Positions 25,905 through 33,623 of a stretch of DNA of 42,629 nucleotides are shown here, piece by piece; the first letter of the stretch is position 1; each line of letters begins with the position of its first letter. The translations under genes were made by a program, and so were the position numbers. Origin of the DNA: Clostridia bacterium (GTDB taxonomy: Bacteria > Bacillota > Clostridia > Oscillospirales > CAG-272); assembly GCA_017550315.1 (NCBI GenBank), contig JAFZPN010000089.1:1-42629 (forward strand), given 5' to 3'. Under the pieces are notes generated by a model. That model was not told where the DNA came from. It did not search any database and saw only the letters and a list, made by a program, of their open reading frames with translations.

Positions 25905-26222
25905 TTGAACACGAAAAAACTCGGCAGGACGGCAGCCCGCGCGGCGGAAGGCGCCATACAGGAATCGCGCGAGATCGGAGGTCGGCTGCTCGAACGCTAC
26001 GGCGGAAAGAATCCCCTGCTCGTGCGCAAGAAGATCGAGATGCAGGACATCTATTACCGCAAAAAGGACCCGGAGAAGGAGCTCTTCCGCATCGAAATGG
26101 GATGCGATACGGAGCTCTGGGTGCTGGCGTTCCTCGCAGCGCTTCTCCTCTTCTGCCTTGCATGGAAAATCGCAAACATCGGAAAGCGGATGCGCATCCG
26201 GCACGCACACAGGAAGCGCTGA
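25905..26222 (+). CDS. Unknown small single-pass membrane protein upstream of PBP2
   Basis: A protein of 105 residues if it starts at TTG 25905 with GGAAAGGAAG 5-6 nt upstream; GTG 25878 is an alternative, and the frame is open further up to 25806, which lies at the transcription start. The N-terminal 65 residues are highly charged (KKLGRTAARAAEGAIQESRE, KNPLLVRKKIEMQDIYYRKK) and likely helical; one membrane helix follows (LWVLAFLAALLLFCLAWKIA), then a very basic tail (GKRMRIRHAHRKR). I do not recognise a family. It is the first gene of the operon, 43 nt before the PBP2 start, so a link to cell-wall elongation or division is a reasonable guess. It is unlike FtsL or MreD, which have other sizes and layouts. 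Confidence 0.6.
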   Translation: MNTKKLGRTAARAAEGAIQESREIGGRLLERYGGKNPLLVRKKIEMQDIYYRKKDPEKELFRIEMGCDTELWVLAFLAALLLFCLAWKIANIGKRMRIRHAHRKR

Positions 26223-26265
26223 CGCCTCAGGCGGGGAAGTCTCCGCCGTACATAAAGGAGAGAAA

Positions 26266-28659
26266 ATGCCCAAACGGAATCGGATCCCGCGCCTTTTGGT
26301 GCTGTCGCTCATCTGCGTGGCGATCGCCCTCGGCTATACGGGACGTCTCTTGTACTTACAGGTCTCCGGTCAGGACTATTACAGCATGTCGACCCAGACC
26401 GTCTACCGCACCCGGACGGCGGTGATCCAGGCGCGCCGCGGCGAGATCTTCGACCGCAACGGCGTGCCGCTCGTCGTCAACACCGAAGCCTACGACATGT
26501 CCCTCGACTATCAGACTCTCACCCGCGACAACGAAGAGCTGAACGAAATGCTGCTTGAAATGAACGCGATCGCCGTCCGCTCCGGGGAAGAGGACCGCAT
26601 CCTGCCGCCGACGGAGCACCTTTCCGTGACCGTGCGGCCCGACGGCCTCACCTACGAGATTCCGGAAGGATTTGCCGACACGGCGTTCGGACGGCGGTAT
26701 TACAAGCTCATCGACGAGCTCAACGTCGAGGACGACGCGCCGATGGAGGATCAGGTCCGGGCGCTCATGCTCTACTACGGCATCCTCGCCCGTGAGCAGG
26801 ATCCGATCACCAAAGAGGTCACGTATTACTACCGCTACACGTACGACACCGCGGCCACGCTTCTGGCCCGCCGTCTCGACATGACCCTGCAGCAGTTCTC
26901 GCCCACGAATCCCTACAAGATCGCCGAGGACGTCTCCCTCGCGTTCATCACGGGCATGGAGGAGCTCTATTCCCGCGGCTTCACGGTGCAGGCGGAGCGC
27001 GCGCGGAACTACTGCTATCCCGGTTACCTCTCGCACATCCTCGGCTTTCTCGGCAGGATCCCGGGCGAGAACGCCGATTACTACACCGAGCGCGGCTACG
27101 AGATCAACGAGACGGTCGGTCTCTCCGGCTGCGAATCCGCGTTTGAGGACATCCTCCGCGGCATCGACGGCGAGATCTCGATCACGGAGGACAGCTACGG
27201 CAACGTCATCTCCACCGAGGTCGTGAAGGAGCCGGTCGCCGGACGGGACATCTATCTCACGATCGACATCAACATGCAGATCGTCGCGGAAAACGCCCTT
27301 GCGAAGAACATCGCGCGCATCCGCGAAGAGGCGAACCCGTACAAGCCGCTCACCGGTGAAGACGCATCCGCGGGCGGCCTGACCGTCATCGATCCGGACA
27401 ACAACGAGATCCTCGCCATCGCGTCCTACCCGACCTACAACCTCCAGATGTACACCGAGGACCGCGCCTACCGGAACCATCTCATCCTCGACACGGAGCT
27501 CTCGCCCATGCTCAACCGCGCGCTCATGGGTGGATACGCGCCGGGTTCCACGTTCAAGATCGGCGTCGCGACGGCGGCCCTCATGGAGAAGACCATCACG
27601 AAGGACACGATCATCGACGCGCAGGGCCAGTACATGTACTACGCCGACACCGGCTACACCCCGCGCTGCTGGCTCTACCTCCTCGCCGGCCAGGTCCACG
27701 GCAAGATCAACGTCGTCACGGCGATTCAGGAATCCTGCAACTACTTCTTCTTCGACGTGGGCCGTCAGCTCACCATCGAGAAGATGAACGAATACTGCCG
27801 CCACTACGGCCTCGGCGAGCACACCGGGATCGAGCTGGCGGAATCCACCGGCATCCTCGCGGGTCCGGACTACCGCAGCCAGAACGGCCTTCTGCAATGG
27901 GGACCCGGCGATACCCTGCAGGCCGCCATCGGACAGAGCGACAACCTCTTCTCGCCCCTCCAGCTCGCCTGCTACCTCTCGACGATACTGAACAAGGGCA
28001 CGCGCTATGAGGCGCACGTCCTCAAGGAGGTCCGCGATTACCGCGCTGACGAGGCGTCATGGGTGCATGAGGCCACCGTCGCCGACGAGATCAAGATCCC
28101 GGACGACATTCTGCAGACCGTGCGCGAAGGCATGAAGGGCGTTATGGACCTCGGTTCCGCGGCGACCGTCTTCGCGGATTACGAGATCCCGGTCGGCGGT
28201 AAGACGGGTACCGCACAGGTCCACGAAGACCGTTCCGACAACGGTATCATGATCGCGTTCGCGCCGTTCGAGAACCCCGAGCTGATCGTCACCTGCGTCA
28301 TCGAGCAGGCGTCCGGCGGTACCGAAACCGGCTACTCGATCCGCGATATCTTCGACTACTATTTCAGCGTCGACGAGATCCGGGCAAGACGCGCCGCGGA
28401 GGAGGCGGAGGAAGCCGCGAAAGCCGCCGCCGAAGAAGCGGAGAGACAGGCCGCGGAAGAAGCCTACGCCGCGTATCTCGCCGAGCAGGAACGTCTCTAC
28501 GAGGAAGCCCTCGCCGCCGCTGCCGAAGCTGCTGCCAACGCGGAGACCCCGGTGACCGAGACACCCGCGGAGGTGCCGATGACCGAGATGCCGACGGAGG
28601 AGCCGCAGAGCACCGTCCCCTATGACGACGGCAGCGCATGGCTCATCGATATACCGTAA
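26266..28659 (+). CDS. Penicillin-binding protein 2-type transpeptidase
   Basis: A class B penicillin-binding protein of 797 residues from ATG 26266 (AAAGGAGAG upstream). Such proteins crosslink peptidoglycan during elongation, or septation, together with a SEDS glycosyltransferase. An N-terminal membrane helix (LVLSLICVAIALGYTGRLLYL) is followed by the dimerisation segment with RGEIFDRNGVPLV, and then the transpeptidase domain with Ser428-x-x-Lys431 (PGSTFK), Ser490-Cys-Asn492 and Lys646-Thr-Gly (GGKTGTAQ). All catalytic motifs are intact. After about residue 700 there is an extra tail of about 95 residues, Ala/Glu-rich and coiled-coil-like, then Thr/Pro/Glu-rich (TPAEVPMTEMPTEEP). PBP2 (MrdA) or SpoVD-like assignment cannot be settled; no mreBCD or rodA is in view. 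It is followed closely by nth. Confidence 0.9.
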   Translation: MPKRNRIPRLLVLSLICVAIALGYTGRLLYLQVSGQDYYSMSTQTVYRTRTAVIQARRGEIFDRNGVPLVVNTEAYDMSLDYQTLTRDNEELNEMLLEMNAIAVRSGEEDRILPPTEHLSVTVRPDGLTYEIPEGFADTAFGRRYYKLIDELNVEDDAPMEDQVRALMLYYGILAREQDPITKEVTYYYRYTYDTAATLLARRLDMTLQQFSPTNPYKIAEDVSLAFITGMEELYSRGFTVQAERARNYCYPGYLSHILGFLGRIPGENADYYTERGYEINETVGLSGCESAFEDILRGIDGEISITEDSYGNVISTEVVKEPVAGRDIYLTIDINMQIVAENALAKNIARIREEANPYKPLTGEDASAGGLTVIDPDNNEILAIASYPTYNLQMYTEDRAYRNHLILDTELSPMLNRALMGGYAPGSTFKIGVATAALMEKTITKDTIIDAQGQYMYYADTGYTPRCWLYLLAGQVHGKINVVTAIQESCNYFFFDVGRQLTIEKMNEYCRHYGLGEHTGIELAESTGILAGPDYRSQNGLLQWGPGDTLQAAIGQSDNLFSPLQLACYLSTILNKGTRYEAHVLKEVRDYRADEASWVHEATVADEIKIPDDILQTVREGMKGVMDLGSAATVFADYEIPVGGKTGTAQVHEDRSDNGIMIAFAPFENPELIVTCVIEQASGGTETGYSIRDIFDYYFSVDEIRARRAAEEAEEAAKAAAEEAERQAAEEAYAAYLAEQERLYEEALAAAAEAAANAETPVTETPAEVPMTEMPTEEPQSTVPYDDGSAWLIDIP

Positions 28660-28697
28660 AGCCAAGAAAACCATTTGTACGCCGACGGGAGGACATC

Positions 28698-29345
28698 ATG
28701 CCGGACATTGCCCGCATCCACGCGATTTTAAAGGAACTCTACCCGGACGCCGTCTGTTCGCTCGATTACGGCGGCGATCCGTGGCGTCTGCTCATCGCGG
28801 CCCGGCTCTCGGCCCAGTGCACCGACGAGCGGGTGAACATCGTCTGCGTCCCGCTGTTTGAAGCCTTCCCGGACGTGTACGCGATGGCGGAAGCCGAGAT
28901 CCCGGCGGTCGAGGAAATCATCCGGCCCTGCGGACTCTTTCACACGAAAGCGGAGTCCTGCGTGGCCATGTCCCGTCAGATCGTCGAGCGTCACGGCGGC
29001 CGGGTCCCCGATACGATGGAGGATCTGCTCGCCCTGCCCGGCGTGGGACGCAAGATCGCCAACCTCGTCCTCGGCGACTGCTACGGCAAGCCAGGGATCG
29101 TTGCGGACACGCACTGCATCCGGCTGAACGGCCGCTTCGGATTTTACGACACGTCGCTCAATGACCCCGCGAAGGTCGAGCGGATCCTCGCGGAAATTGT
29201 CCCCGGGCCGGAGCAGGCGGCATATTGTCACCGCATGGTCCTCTTCGGGCGGGAGTACTGCATGGCGCGCAGACCGCGGTGCGCGGAATGCCCCCTCGGA
29301 CACGAGCGGCTCTGTACATACGGAAGGGAACACGGAGAAGATTGA
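28698..29345 (+). CDS. nth: Endonuclease III
   Basis: A protein of 215 residues, the usual length. It is a DNA glycosylase / AP lyase for oxidised pyrimidines. The helix-hairpin-helix LPGVGRKIANLVLG holds the catalytic Lys119, and VADTHCIRL holds Asp137. The C-terminal iron-sulfur loop has Cys188, Cys195, Cys198 and Cys206: the first two spacings (6 and 2) are standard, but the last is 7 residues where 5 is the rule. The start at ATG 28698 follows GGGAGGA; an upstream in-frame ATG would overlap the PBP2 gene. Part of the PBP2-to-kinase operon. Confidence 0.92.
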   Translation: MPDIARIHAILKELYPDAVCSLDYGGDPWRLLIAARLSAQCTDERVNIVCVPLFEAFPDVYAMAEAEIPAVEEIIRPCGLFHTKAESCVAMSRQIVERHGGRVPDTMEDLLALPGVGRKIANLVLGDCYGKPGIVADTHCIRLNGRFGFYDTSLNDPAKVERILAEIVPGPEQAAYCHRMVLFGREYCMARRPRCAECPLGHERLCTYGREHGED

Positions 29346-29349
29346 AGAC

Positions 29350-30579
29350 GTGAAGAAAACGGACGAGAAGACCATCGCGATCCCCCTGCCGCCGCCCGTG
29401 ACCTTCGTCATGGAGCGCCTCGAAGCGGCGGGCCATCACGCCTATGCCGTCGGCGGATGCGTGCGCGATCACCTCATGGGGCGGATCCCCGGCGATTACG
29501 ACGTCACGACGGACGCCCGCCCGGAGGACATGCAGCACATCTTCGCCGACTGCCGCGTCGTGGAGACGGGCTTGAAGCACGGGACGCTGACGGTGGTGCG
29601 GGACGGCATGAACGTCGAGGTGACGACGTACCGCATCGACGGCGCCTATGCCGACGGACGCCACCCCGATGCCGTGACCTTCACCGACCGGCTGGCGGAC
29701 GACCTCTGCCGCCGCGATTTCACGATCAACGCGATGGCGTACGCGCCGGGACAGGGAATCGTCGACCTCTTCGGCGGGCAGGAAGACCTCGCGGCGAAGC
29801 GGATCCGGTGCGTCGGACGCGCCATAGACCGGTTCTCCGAGGACAGGCTGCGCATCCTGCGGGCGCTGCGGTTCGCGTCGGTGCTCGGATTCGCCTGCGA
29901 CGACGAATGCCGGACGGCGGTCACGGCGGGAATGGGCCTGCTCGACCGCATTTCCCGGGAACGGATCTACGCGGAACTCACCAAGCTGCTCGGCGGCGTC
30001 GGGGCGGCGGGGATCCTCGGGGAATACGCCCCGGTCCTCGCGCATGTGCTGCCCCCGCTCACGACGGAGGCGGTGCGGTGCGCGTCGACGATTTATGCAA
30101 ACATGACGCCCGAGACGCCGACCTCGGTCCGGTATGCCGTGCTGTTCGATTCCCTCGACGAAGGGGGGGCGGCGCGGACGATGGACACTCTCAAGCCCTC
30201 GAAGGACGAAAAACGCGCGGTCATGGCCCTGCTGTCACGCCGCGGAAACGTCGAGACGACGCGGTACGGCGTGAAATGCCTGATGCGCGACGCCGGCGAC
30301 GCCTTCCCCCGGGACTATGCGGAATTTGCCTCCCTCACGGGCAGGATCGGGGCGGACGAAGCCGAGGCGATCCGGCACACGGCGGAGGAGATCCTCGCGG
30401 CGAACGAATGCCGGAACCTGGCCGGACTTGCCGTGGACGGACATGAGCTCGCCGCGCGCGGATTCCGGGGACCGGAAATCGGTCAGACGCTTGCCTCGCT
30501 CTTGGACCGGGTGATGCGCGGGGAGATCCCGAACGAGCGGGACGCGCTGCTCGCGGAAACGGAGGACCGGAATGGATAA
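29350..30579 (+). CDS. cca: CCA tRNA nucleotidyltransferase
   Basis: A protein of 409 residues that builds or repairs the CCA end of tRNA. Class II motifs are clear: GGCVRD near residue 36, GDYDVTTDARPEDM with the metal-binding Asp pair, VEVTTYRIDGAYADGRHP and RRDFTINAMA, followed by the DLFGGQEDLAAKRIRCVG and RFSEDRLRILRALRFA segments. No HD domain is seen at the C-terminus. The start is taken as GTG 29350, 4 nt after the nth stop, with GGAGAAG upstream; ATG 29410 is the alternative and would drop 20 residues. The stop overlaps the next gene by 8 nt. Confidence 0.92.
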   Translation: MKKTDEKTIAIPLPPPVTFVMERLEAAGHHAYAVGGCVRDHLMGRIPGDYDVTTDARPEDMQHIFADCRVVETGLKHGTLTVVRDGMNVEVTTYRIDGAYADGRHPDAVTFTDRLADDLCRRDFTINAMAYAPGQGIVDLFGGQEDLAAKRIRCVGRAIDRFSEDRLRILRALRFASVLGFACDDECRTAVTAGMGLLDRISRERIYAELTKLLGGVGAAGILGEYAPVLAHVLPPLTTEAVRCASTIYANMTPETPTSVRYAVLFDSLDEGGAARTMDTLKPSKDEKRAVMALLSRRGNVETTRYGVKCLMRDAGDAFPRDYAEFASLTGRIGADEAEAIRHTAEEILAANECRNLAGLAVDGHELAARGFRGPEIGQTLASLLDRVMRGEIPNERDALLAETEDRNG

Positions 30580-30781
30580 ACCGAAGGCCCAAAAGAAACC
30601 AAAACGCGCGACGCCGTGCGAGACCTGCCTTTTTTACGACGTGATCGACGAGGCGGGGACGCTCGGCTGCACCGTCGACATCGACGAGGACGAGGCATAC
30701 CGCGAGCGGGCGGACATGCGCAGCGAATGTCACTATTATCAATTCCACGACGAATACAAGACCGTACAGAAGCAGAACTGA
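30572..30781 (+). CDS. Small four-cysteine protein, DUF6472-like
   Basis: A protein of 69 residues with a basic N-terminus (KPKAQKKPKRA) and four Cys: CETC, then GCTVDIDEDEAY and SECHYYQF. The two Cys pairs around an acidic stretch and the closing DEYKTVQKQ match the DUF6472 pattern as I recall it; zinc or metal binding is likely and the function unknown. It overlaps the end of cca by 8 nt and precedes the kinase-like gene by 13 nt, so it is translated with them. Confidence 0.75.
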   Translation: MDKPKAQKKPKRATPCETCLFYDVIDEAGTLGCTVDIDEDEAYRERADMRSECHYYQFHDEYKTVQKQN

Positions 30782-30794
30782 CGGCGGAGGGGAT

Positions 30795-31781
30795 ATGAAG
30801 GTTCGGATCGAGGAAGCGCGGGGGACCCTCCCGCACGTGAGCGAACGGCATCAGGTACATATCGTCAACCCCGCGGCGGGAAACGGCAGGCTCATCGAAG
30901 CGGTTCGCCGCGCGATCGCCAATACGAACGGGGAAGTGCGGGAAAGCGCGGAGCCCGGGGACGTGACGCGGATCGTGCGCTCACTCTTTGAGGCGGAACC
31001 GACGGCCCACGCGGTGGTTTACGGCGGCGACGGGACCGTCTATGAGGCGGTCAACGGCATCATGCAGTCCGGCGCGAACCGAACCGCCTCCTTCTCCGTC
31101 ATCCCCTCGGGCAGCGGCAACGATTTCTCGACCCACGCAAACGACTCCGGGATCCATCCGAAGTCGGTCATGACGCCGATCGACGTGATCCGGACGGAAT
31201 CCGGCACCGAAGTGCGGTATTTCGCGAACATGATGAACATCGGCTTTGACTGCGCGGTCGTCGCCCAGACGCTGCGGCTGAAGGAAAAGACCTTCCTCCG
31301 GGGCAGCGCGGCATACATCGCGGGCGTTGCGAAGGAGCTCTTCGTCAAGAAGACCACCGACGTGGAGATCGCCTGCACGGAATGCGTCGATCTGGCGGAC
31401 GGCAGCGAACTCCCGGACGTGCACCTGCGCCAGAAGATGCTCCTGACAGCGGCGGGGAACGGCTCCTGCTGCGGCGGCGGATTCCATGCGCTCCCCCTCG
31501 CGTCGCTCGACGACGGCTATATGGACACGCTCGTCGTGAACGACGTCAGCCGCCTGCGCTTCGTCGCTCTCGTCGGGGACTACCGCGCGGGGACGTACAT
31601 GGACGAGCAGGGCGTCCTCGATGAGCGCTTCAAAAAGATCCTGCGCTTTGTGCGCTGCCGGAAGATGCGGATCACGGGGCCCGCGCGCTTCTGCCTTGAC
31701 GGGGAGATCTTCCCGACGGGCGAGGACCGTACCGTGGAGGCCGAGGTCATCCCGCGCGCGCTCAACTACGTTCCGGTATAA
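30795..31781 (+). CDS. Diacylglycerol kinase-like protein (YegS/DagK family)
   Basis: A protein of 328 residues. The family phosphorylates diacylglycerol or related lipids with ATP. The N-terminal fold is clear: HIVNPAAGNGRLIEAVR, the nucleotide-binding VVYGGDGTVYEAVNG and SVIPSGSGNDFSTHAN. The C-terminal beta-domain includes ANMMNIGFDCAVV, GNGSCCGGGFHALPLASLDD and CLDGEIFPTGEDR, the usual layout. The start ATG 30795 follows GGCGGAGGGG. It is the last gene of the operon, before the terminator at 31787. Confidence 0.88.
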   Translation: MKVRIEEARGTLPHVSERHQVHIVNPAAGNGRLIEAVRRAIANTNGEVRESAEPGDVTRIVRSLFEAEPTAHAVVYGGDGTVYEAVNGIMQSGANRTASFSVIPSGSGNDFSTHANDSGIHPKSVMTPIDVIRTESGTEVRYFANMMNIGFDCAVVAQTLRLKEKTFLRGSAAYIAGVAKELFVKKTTDVEIACTECVDLADGSELPDVHLRQKMLLTAAGNGSCCGGGFHALPLASLDDGYMDTLVVNDVSRLRFVALVGDYRAGTYMDEQGVLDERFKKILRFVRCRKMRITGPARFCLDGEIFPTGEDRTVEAEVIPRALNYVPV

Positions 31782-31786
31782 GAAAA

Positions 31787-31810
31787 ACGGGGGAGGAATT
31801 CCTCTCCCGT
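31787..31810 (+). terminator. Bidirectional terminator between the kinase-like gene and the bitopic protein gene
   Basis: ACGGGGGAGG (31787-31796) pairs with CCTCTCCCGT (31801-31810) around AATT, one G-U pair. Followed by CTCCTTTTAC on the plus strand and by TTTTTCTT on the minus strand. Confidence 0.85.
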
Positions 31811-31816
31811 CTCCTT

Positions 31817-32404
31817 TTACGCATGGACCTTGCGCGGCCGGGTGACGATCACCAGCACGACGATCGCACCTAGGAGCGCGAGCAGAGCCAGCGGATGGAA
31901 CCGCATCGTGTCGCGCACCGCGGTCGCCGTGTTCTCGACGGCTTCGCCCGCCGTCTCACTGCCGGACGCATAGACCACGCCGTTCCCGTCCGTGTCGCCG
32001 AGGGTCGTGTCCTTCTGCCGGGTGTTGTCCGATGTGCTGCGGCTAGTCGTGCCGGCGTTCCCGGACGGCGTGACCGTCGTCGTCGATCTGCCCGCACGCG
32101 ACGCGCTGCCCGCTCCCGTGGTGCCTTCATTGCCCGTGCCGGATGCCGAGCGGTTTGCATCGGTCCCGGGCGCGGGCGTCACGCTGTTTTCCCCGGAATA
32201 ATTGGGGACGACGGGCTCCGCCTGCTCGGAAGCGATCAGACCGCTGCCGGGCGTGCCGGTGACCGTTTCGCCCGCTGTGCCGAGACCCGCGTCCGCAGCG
32301 GCGGATATGGCGACGGCGAGGAAGGCGCACAGAGCGGCGGTCATCAGACAGATACATACGGTACGGGCAGCCTTCTGCCCGGATCTTTTCATCAGGATAT
32401 TCAT
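31817..32404 (-). CDS. Unknown Ser/Thr/Gly-rich protein with membrane helices at both ends
   Basis: A protein of 195 residues from ATG 32404 (GGAGG 8 nt upstream; the longer frame from 32446 lacks such a site). An N-terminal hydrophobic stretch (TVCICLMTAALCAFLAVAIS) serves as signal or anchor. The middle of about 120 residues is low-complexity, rich in Ser, Thr, Gly, Asn and Ala (TTGAGSASRAGRSTTTVTPS). The C-terminus is a second membrane helix (LALLALLGAIVVLVIVTRP) with a short basic tail RKVHA. This layout, signal peptide plus stalk plus membrane anchor, resembles wall-spanning or mucin-like surface proteins, but there is no sortase motif. No family is recognised and no partner is adjacent. 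Confidence 0.65.
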   Translation of the reverse strand: MNILMKRSGQKAARTVCICLMTAALCAFLAVAISAAADAGLGTAGETVTGTPGSGLIASEQAEPVVPNYSGENSVTPAPGTDANRSASGTGNEGTTGAGSASRAGRSTTTVTPSGNAGTTSRSTSDNTRQKDTTLGDTDGNGVVYASGSETAGEAVENTATAVRDTMRFHPLALLALLGAIVVLVIVTRPRKVHA

Positions 32405-32516
32405 CACAGGTACCTCCGTCATGGTTGAAATCGGATTGCGGCGCATTTAGTCTGTCCCGTCGGACCGGCGGCTATGCGTCCGCGCGGAGGTCGGCTTTTT
32501 CCAGGGGAGGAACGGT

Positions 32517-32828
32517 TTGGAAAACAAGCGATTCACGAAAAACGACAGCGGCTTCGTCTGCGCAAACTGCGGACGGGATGTGCCGCCCCTGCGCTATACG
32601 TCGCGGAATCACTGCCCGCACTGCCTCTGCTCGCTGCACCTCGATATCAACCCGGGCGACCGGGCGGCGGACTGCGGCGGGATCATGGATCCGATAACGG
32701 CGGAACCGGACGCGAAGCGCGGCTTCATTCTGACGCACCGGTGCCGCAAATGCGGGGCGATCCGCCGCAACAAGGCCGCCGAGGACGACGACCGCGGGGC
32801 GATCATCCGCCTCACGGCGATGCATTGA
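32517..32828 (+). CDS. RNHCP-domain protein
   Basis: A protein of 103 residues starting at TTG 32517, with GGGGAGG (32504-32510) 6 nt upstream. The conserved core reads VCANCGRDVPP, then SRNHCPHCLCSLHLD, PGDR and HRCRKCGAIRRNK, which is the RNHCP domain named for that tetrapeptide. Three Cys-pair motifs suggest a zinc ribbon-like fold. The family is common in Firmicutes and Actinobacteria; its function is unknown. It stands alone before a terminator at 32853-32876. Confidence 0.88.
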   Translation: MENKRFTKNDSGFVCANCGRDVPPLRYTSRNHCPHCLCSLHLDINPGDRAADCGGIMDPITAEPDAKRGFILTHRCRKCGAIRRNKAAEDDDRGAIIRLTAMH

Positions 32829-32852
32829 AAATAAGAATGTGAAATAGAAGGG

Positions 32853-32876
32853 AAGGTTTCGGCAAGGCGAAGCCTT
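32853..32876 (+). terminator. Terminator after the RNHCP gene
   Basis: AAGGTTTCG (32853-32861) pairs with CGAAGCCTT (32868-32876), one T-G pair, followed by CTTTTTTGCG. Confidence 0.85.
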
Positions 32877-32987
32877 CTTTTTTGCGCCGCTTTTCGCCCG
32901 CCCGCTTCCGCAGGAATTTTTCCGTCAGCGACACATCCCGCTCCCCGGCCGCATATACTGGAACGCGGCGAAAAAAACGGGCGGAAG

Positions 32988-33059
32988 ATGTTTAAATCCA
33001 TTCCCCGCCGACCATACTATGTCATGGACAAAACAGAGGAAGCCAGCGGAAAGGAATGA
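32988..33059 (+). CDS. Possible 23-residue leader ORF before mazF
   Basis: ATG 32988 opens a short frame (MFKSIPRRPYYVMDKTEEAS...) that ends at TGA 33057-33059, 7 nt before the mazF start. Its upstream site (GGAAG) is weak. It is far too short for a MazE-type antitoxin; it could be a leader peptide, a remnant, or chance. Confidence 0.2.
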   Translation: MFKSIPRRPYYVMDKTEEASGKE

Positions 33060-33065
33060 GGGAAA

Positions 33066-33479
33066 GTGACTGTCAAGCGCGGCGATATCTATTATGCGGA
33101 TCTCAGCCCGGTCGTGGGGAGCGAACAGGGAGGCGTGCGCCCGGTGCTCATCGTGCAGAACGACGTCGGGAACCGGTACAGCCCGACGGTGATTGCCGCG
33201 GCCATCACGAGCCGCCTCGGAAAGAACAAGATGCCCACGCACATCGACGTCGCGGCGGATCGGGTCGGGCTCACGAAGGACTCGGTGATCCTGCTCGAAC
33301 AGGTCCGGACGATCGACAAGCGGCGGCTCGGGGAGAAGATGGGCCACCTCGACGAGGAGACGATGAACGCCGTCAACAACGCGATCTCCGTGAGCCTCGG
33401 CCTCGGACAGGGAGCGGGCGGCACCGGCACCGGAAATGGCAATGGCTCAGTTCCCGGAAACGGAACGGCGGAGGGCTGA
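33066..33479 (+). CDS. MazF/PemK-family endoribonuclease toxin
   Basis: A protein of 137 residues. MazF toxins cut mRNA at short sequence sites. GTG 33066 is the only possible start because an in-frame TGA stands at 33057. The core is a good match: [20 protein letters not shown], then [14 protein letters not shown] and VIAAAITSR. Arg25 and Thr48, equivalent to catalytic residues of Bacillus MazF, are present. The last 22 residues are a Gly/Asn-rich tail ([10 protein letters not shown]) not found in the usual 116-residue proteins. There is no recognisable antitoxin gene on either side; such solitary copies occur in Firmicutes. Confidence 0.9.
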   Translation: MTVKRGDIYYADLSPVVGSEQGGVRPVLIVQNDVGNRYSPTVIAAAITSRLGKNKMPTHIDVAADRVGLTKDSVILLEQVRTIDKRRLGEKMGHLDEETMNAVNNAISVSLGLGQGAGGTGTGNGNGSVPGNGTAEG

Positions 33480-33504
33480 GGTGGTCGCGACCGGACGGCT
33501 GTTC

Positions 33505-33533
33505 AAAAAAGTGCGGAGATCCCGCGCTTTTTT
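33505..33533 (+). terminator. Terminator after mazF
   Basis: AAAAAAGTGCGG (33505-33516) pairs with CCGCGCTTTTTT (33522-33533), one T-G pair, and the stem runs into TTTTTTT. Confidence 0.88.
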
Positions 33534-33545
33534 TGCGTCAGGGGG

Positions 33546-33574
33546 TTGACAAATACCCGGAGGGGGTATATAAT
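33546..33574 (+). promoter_or_regulatory. Promoter of the csoR-copA unit
   Basis: TTGACA (33546-33551), 17-bp spacer, TATAAT (33569-33574), a perfect consensus. The spacer is almost entirely filled by the first CsoR operator, so bound repressor would block RNA polymerase. Confidence 0.9.
33553..33569 (+). promoter_or_regulatory. CsoR operator, copy 1 (inside the promoter spacer)
   Basis: ATACCCGGAGGGGGTAT, an inverted repeat (ATACCC / GGGTAT) with a GC-rich centre, the pattern of CsoR-type operators in Gram-positive bacteria. Confidence 0.8.
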
Positions 33575-33586
33575 AGAAACAACAAG

Positions 33587-33603
33587 ATACCCGGAGGGGG
33601 TAT
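33587..33603 (+). promoter_or_regulatory. CsoR operator, copy 2 (around the transcription start)
   Basis: An identical 17-bp copy, ATACCCGGAGGGGGTAT, 34 bp after the first, just downstream of the expected transcription start. The centre-to-centre spacing is close to three helical turns. Confidence 0.8.
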
Positions 33604-33623
33604 TCCGGGACAAGGAGGGCATC

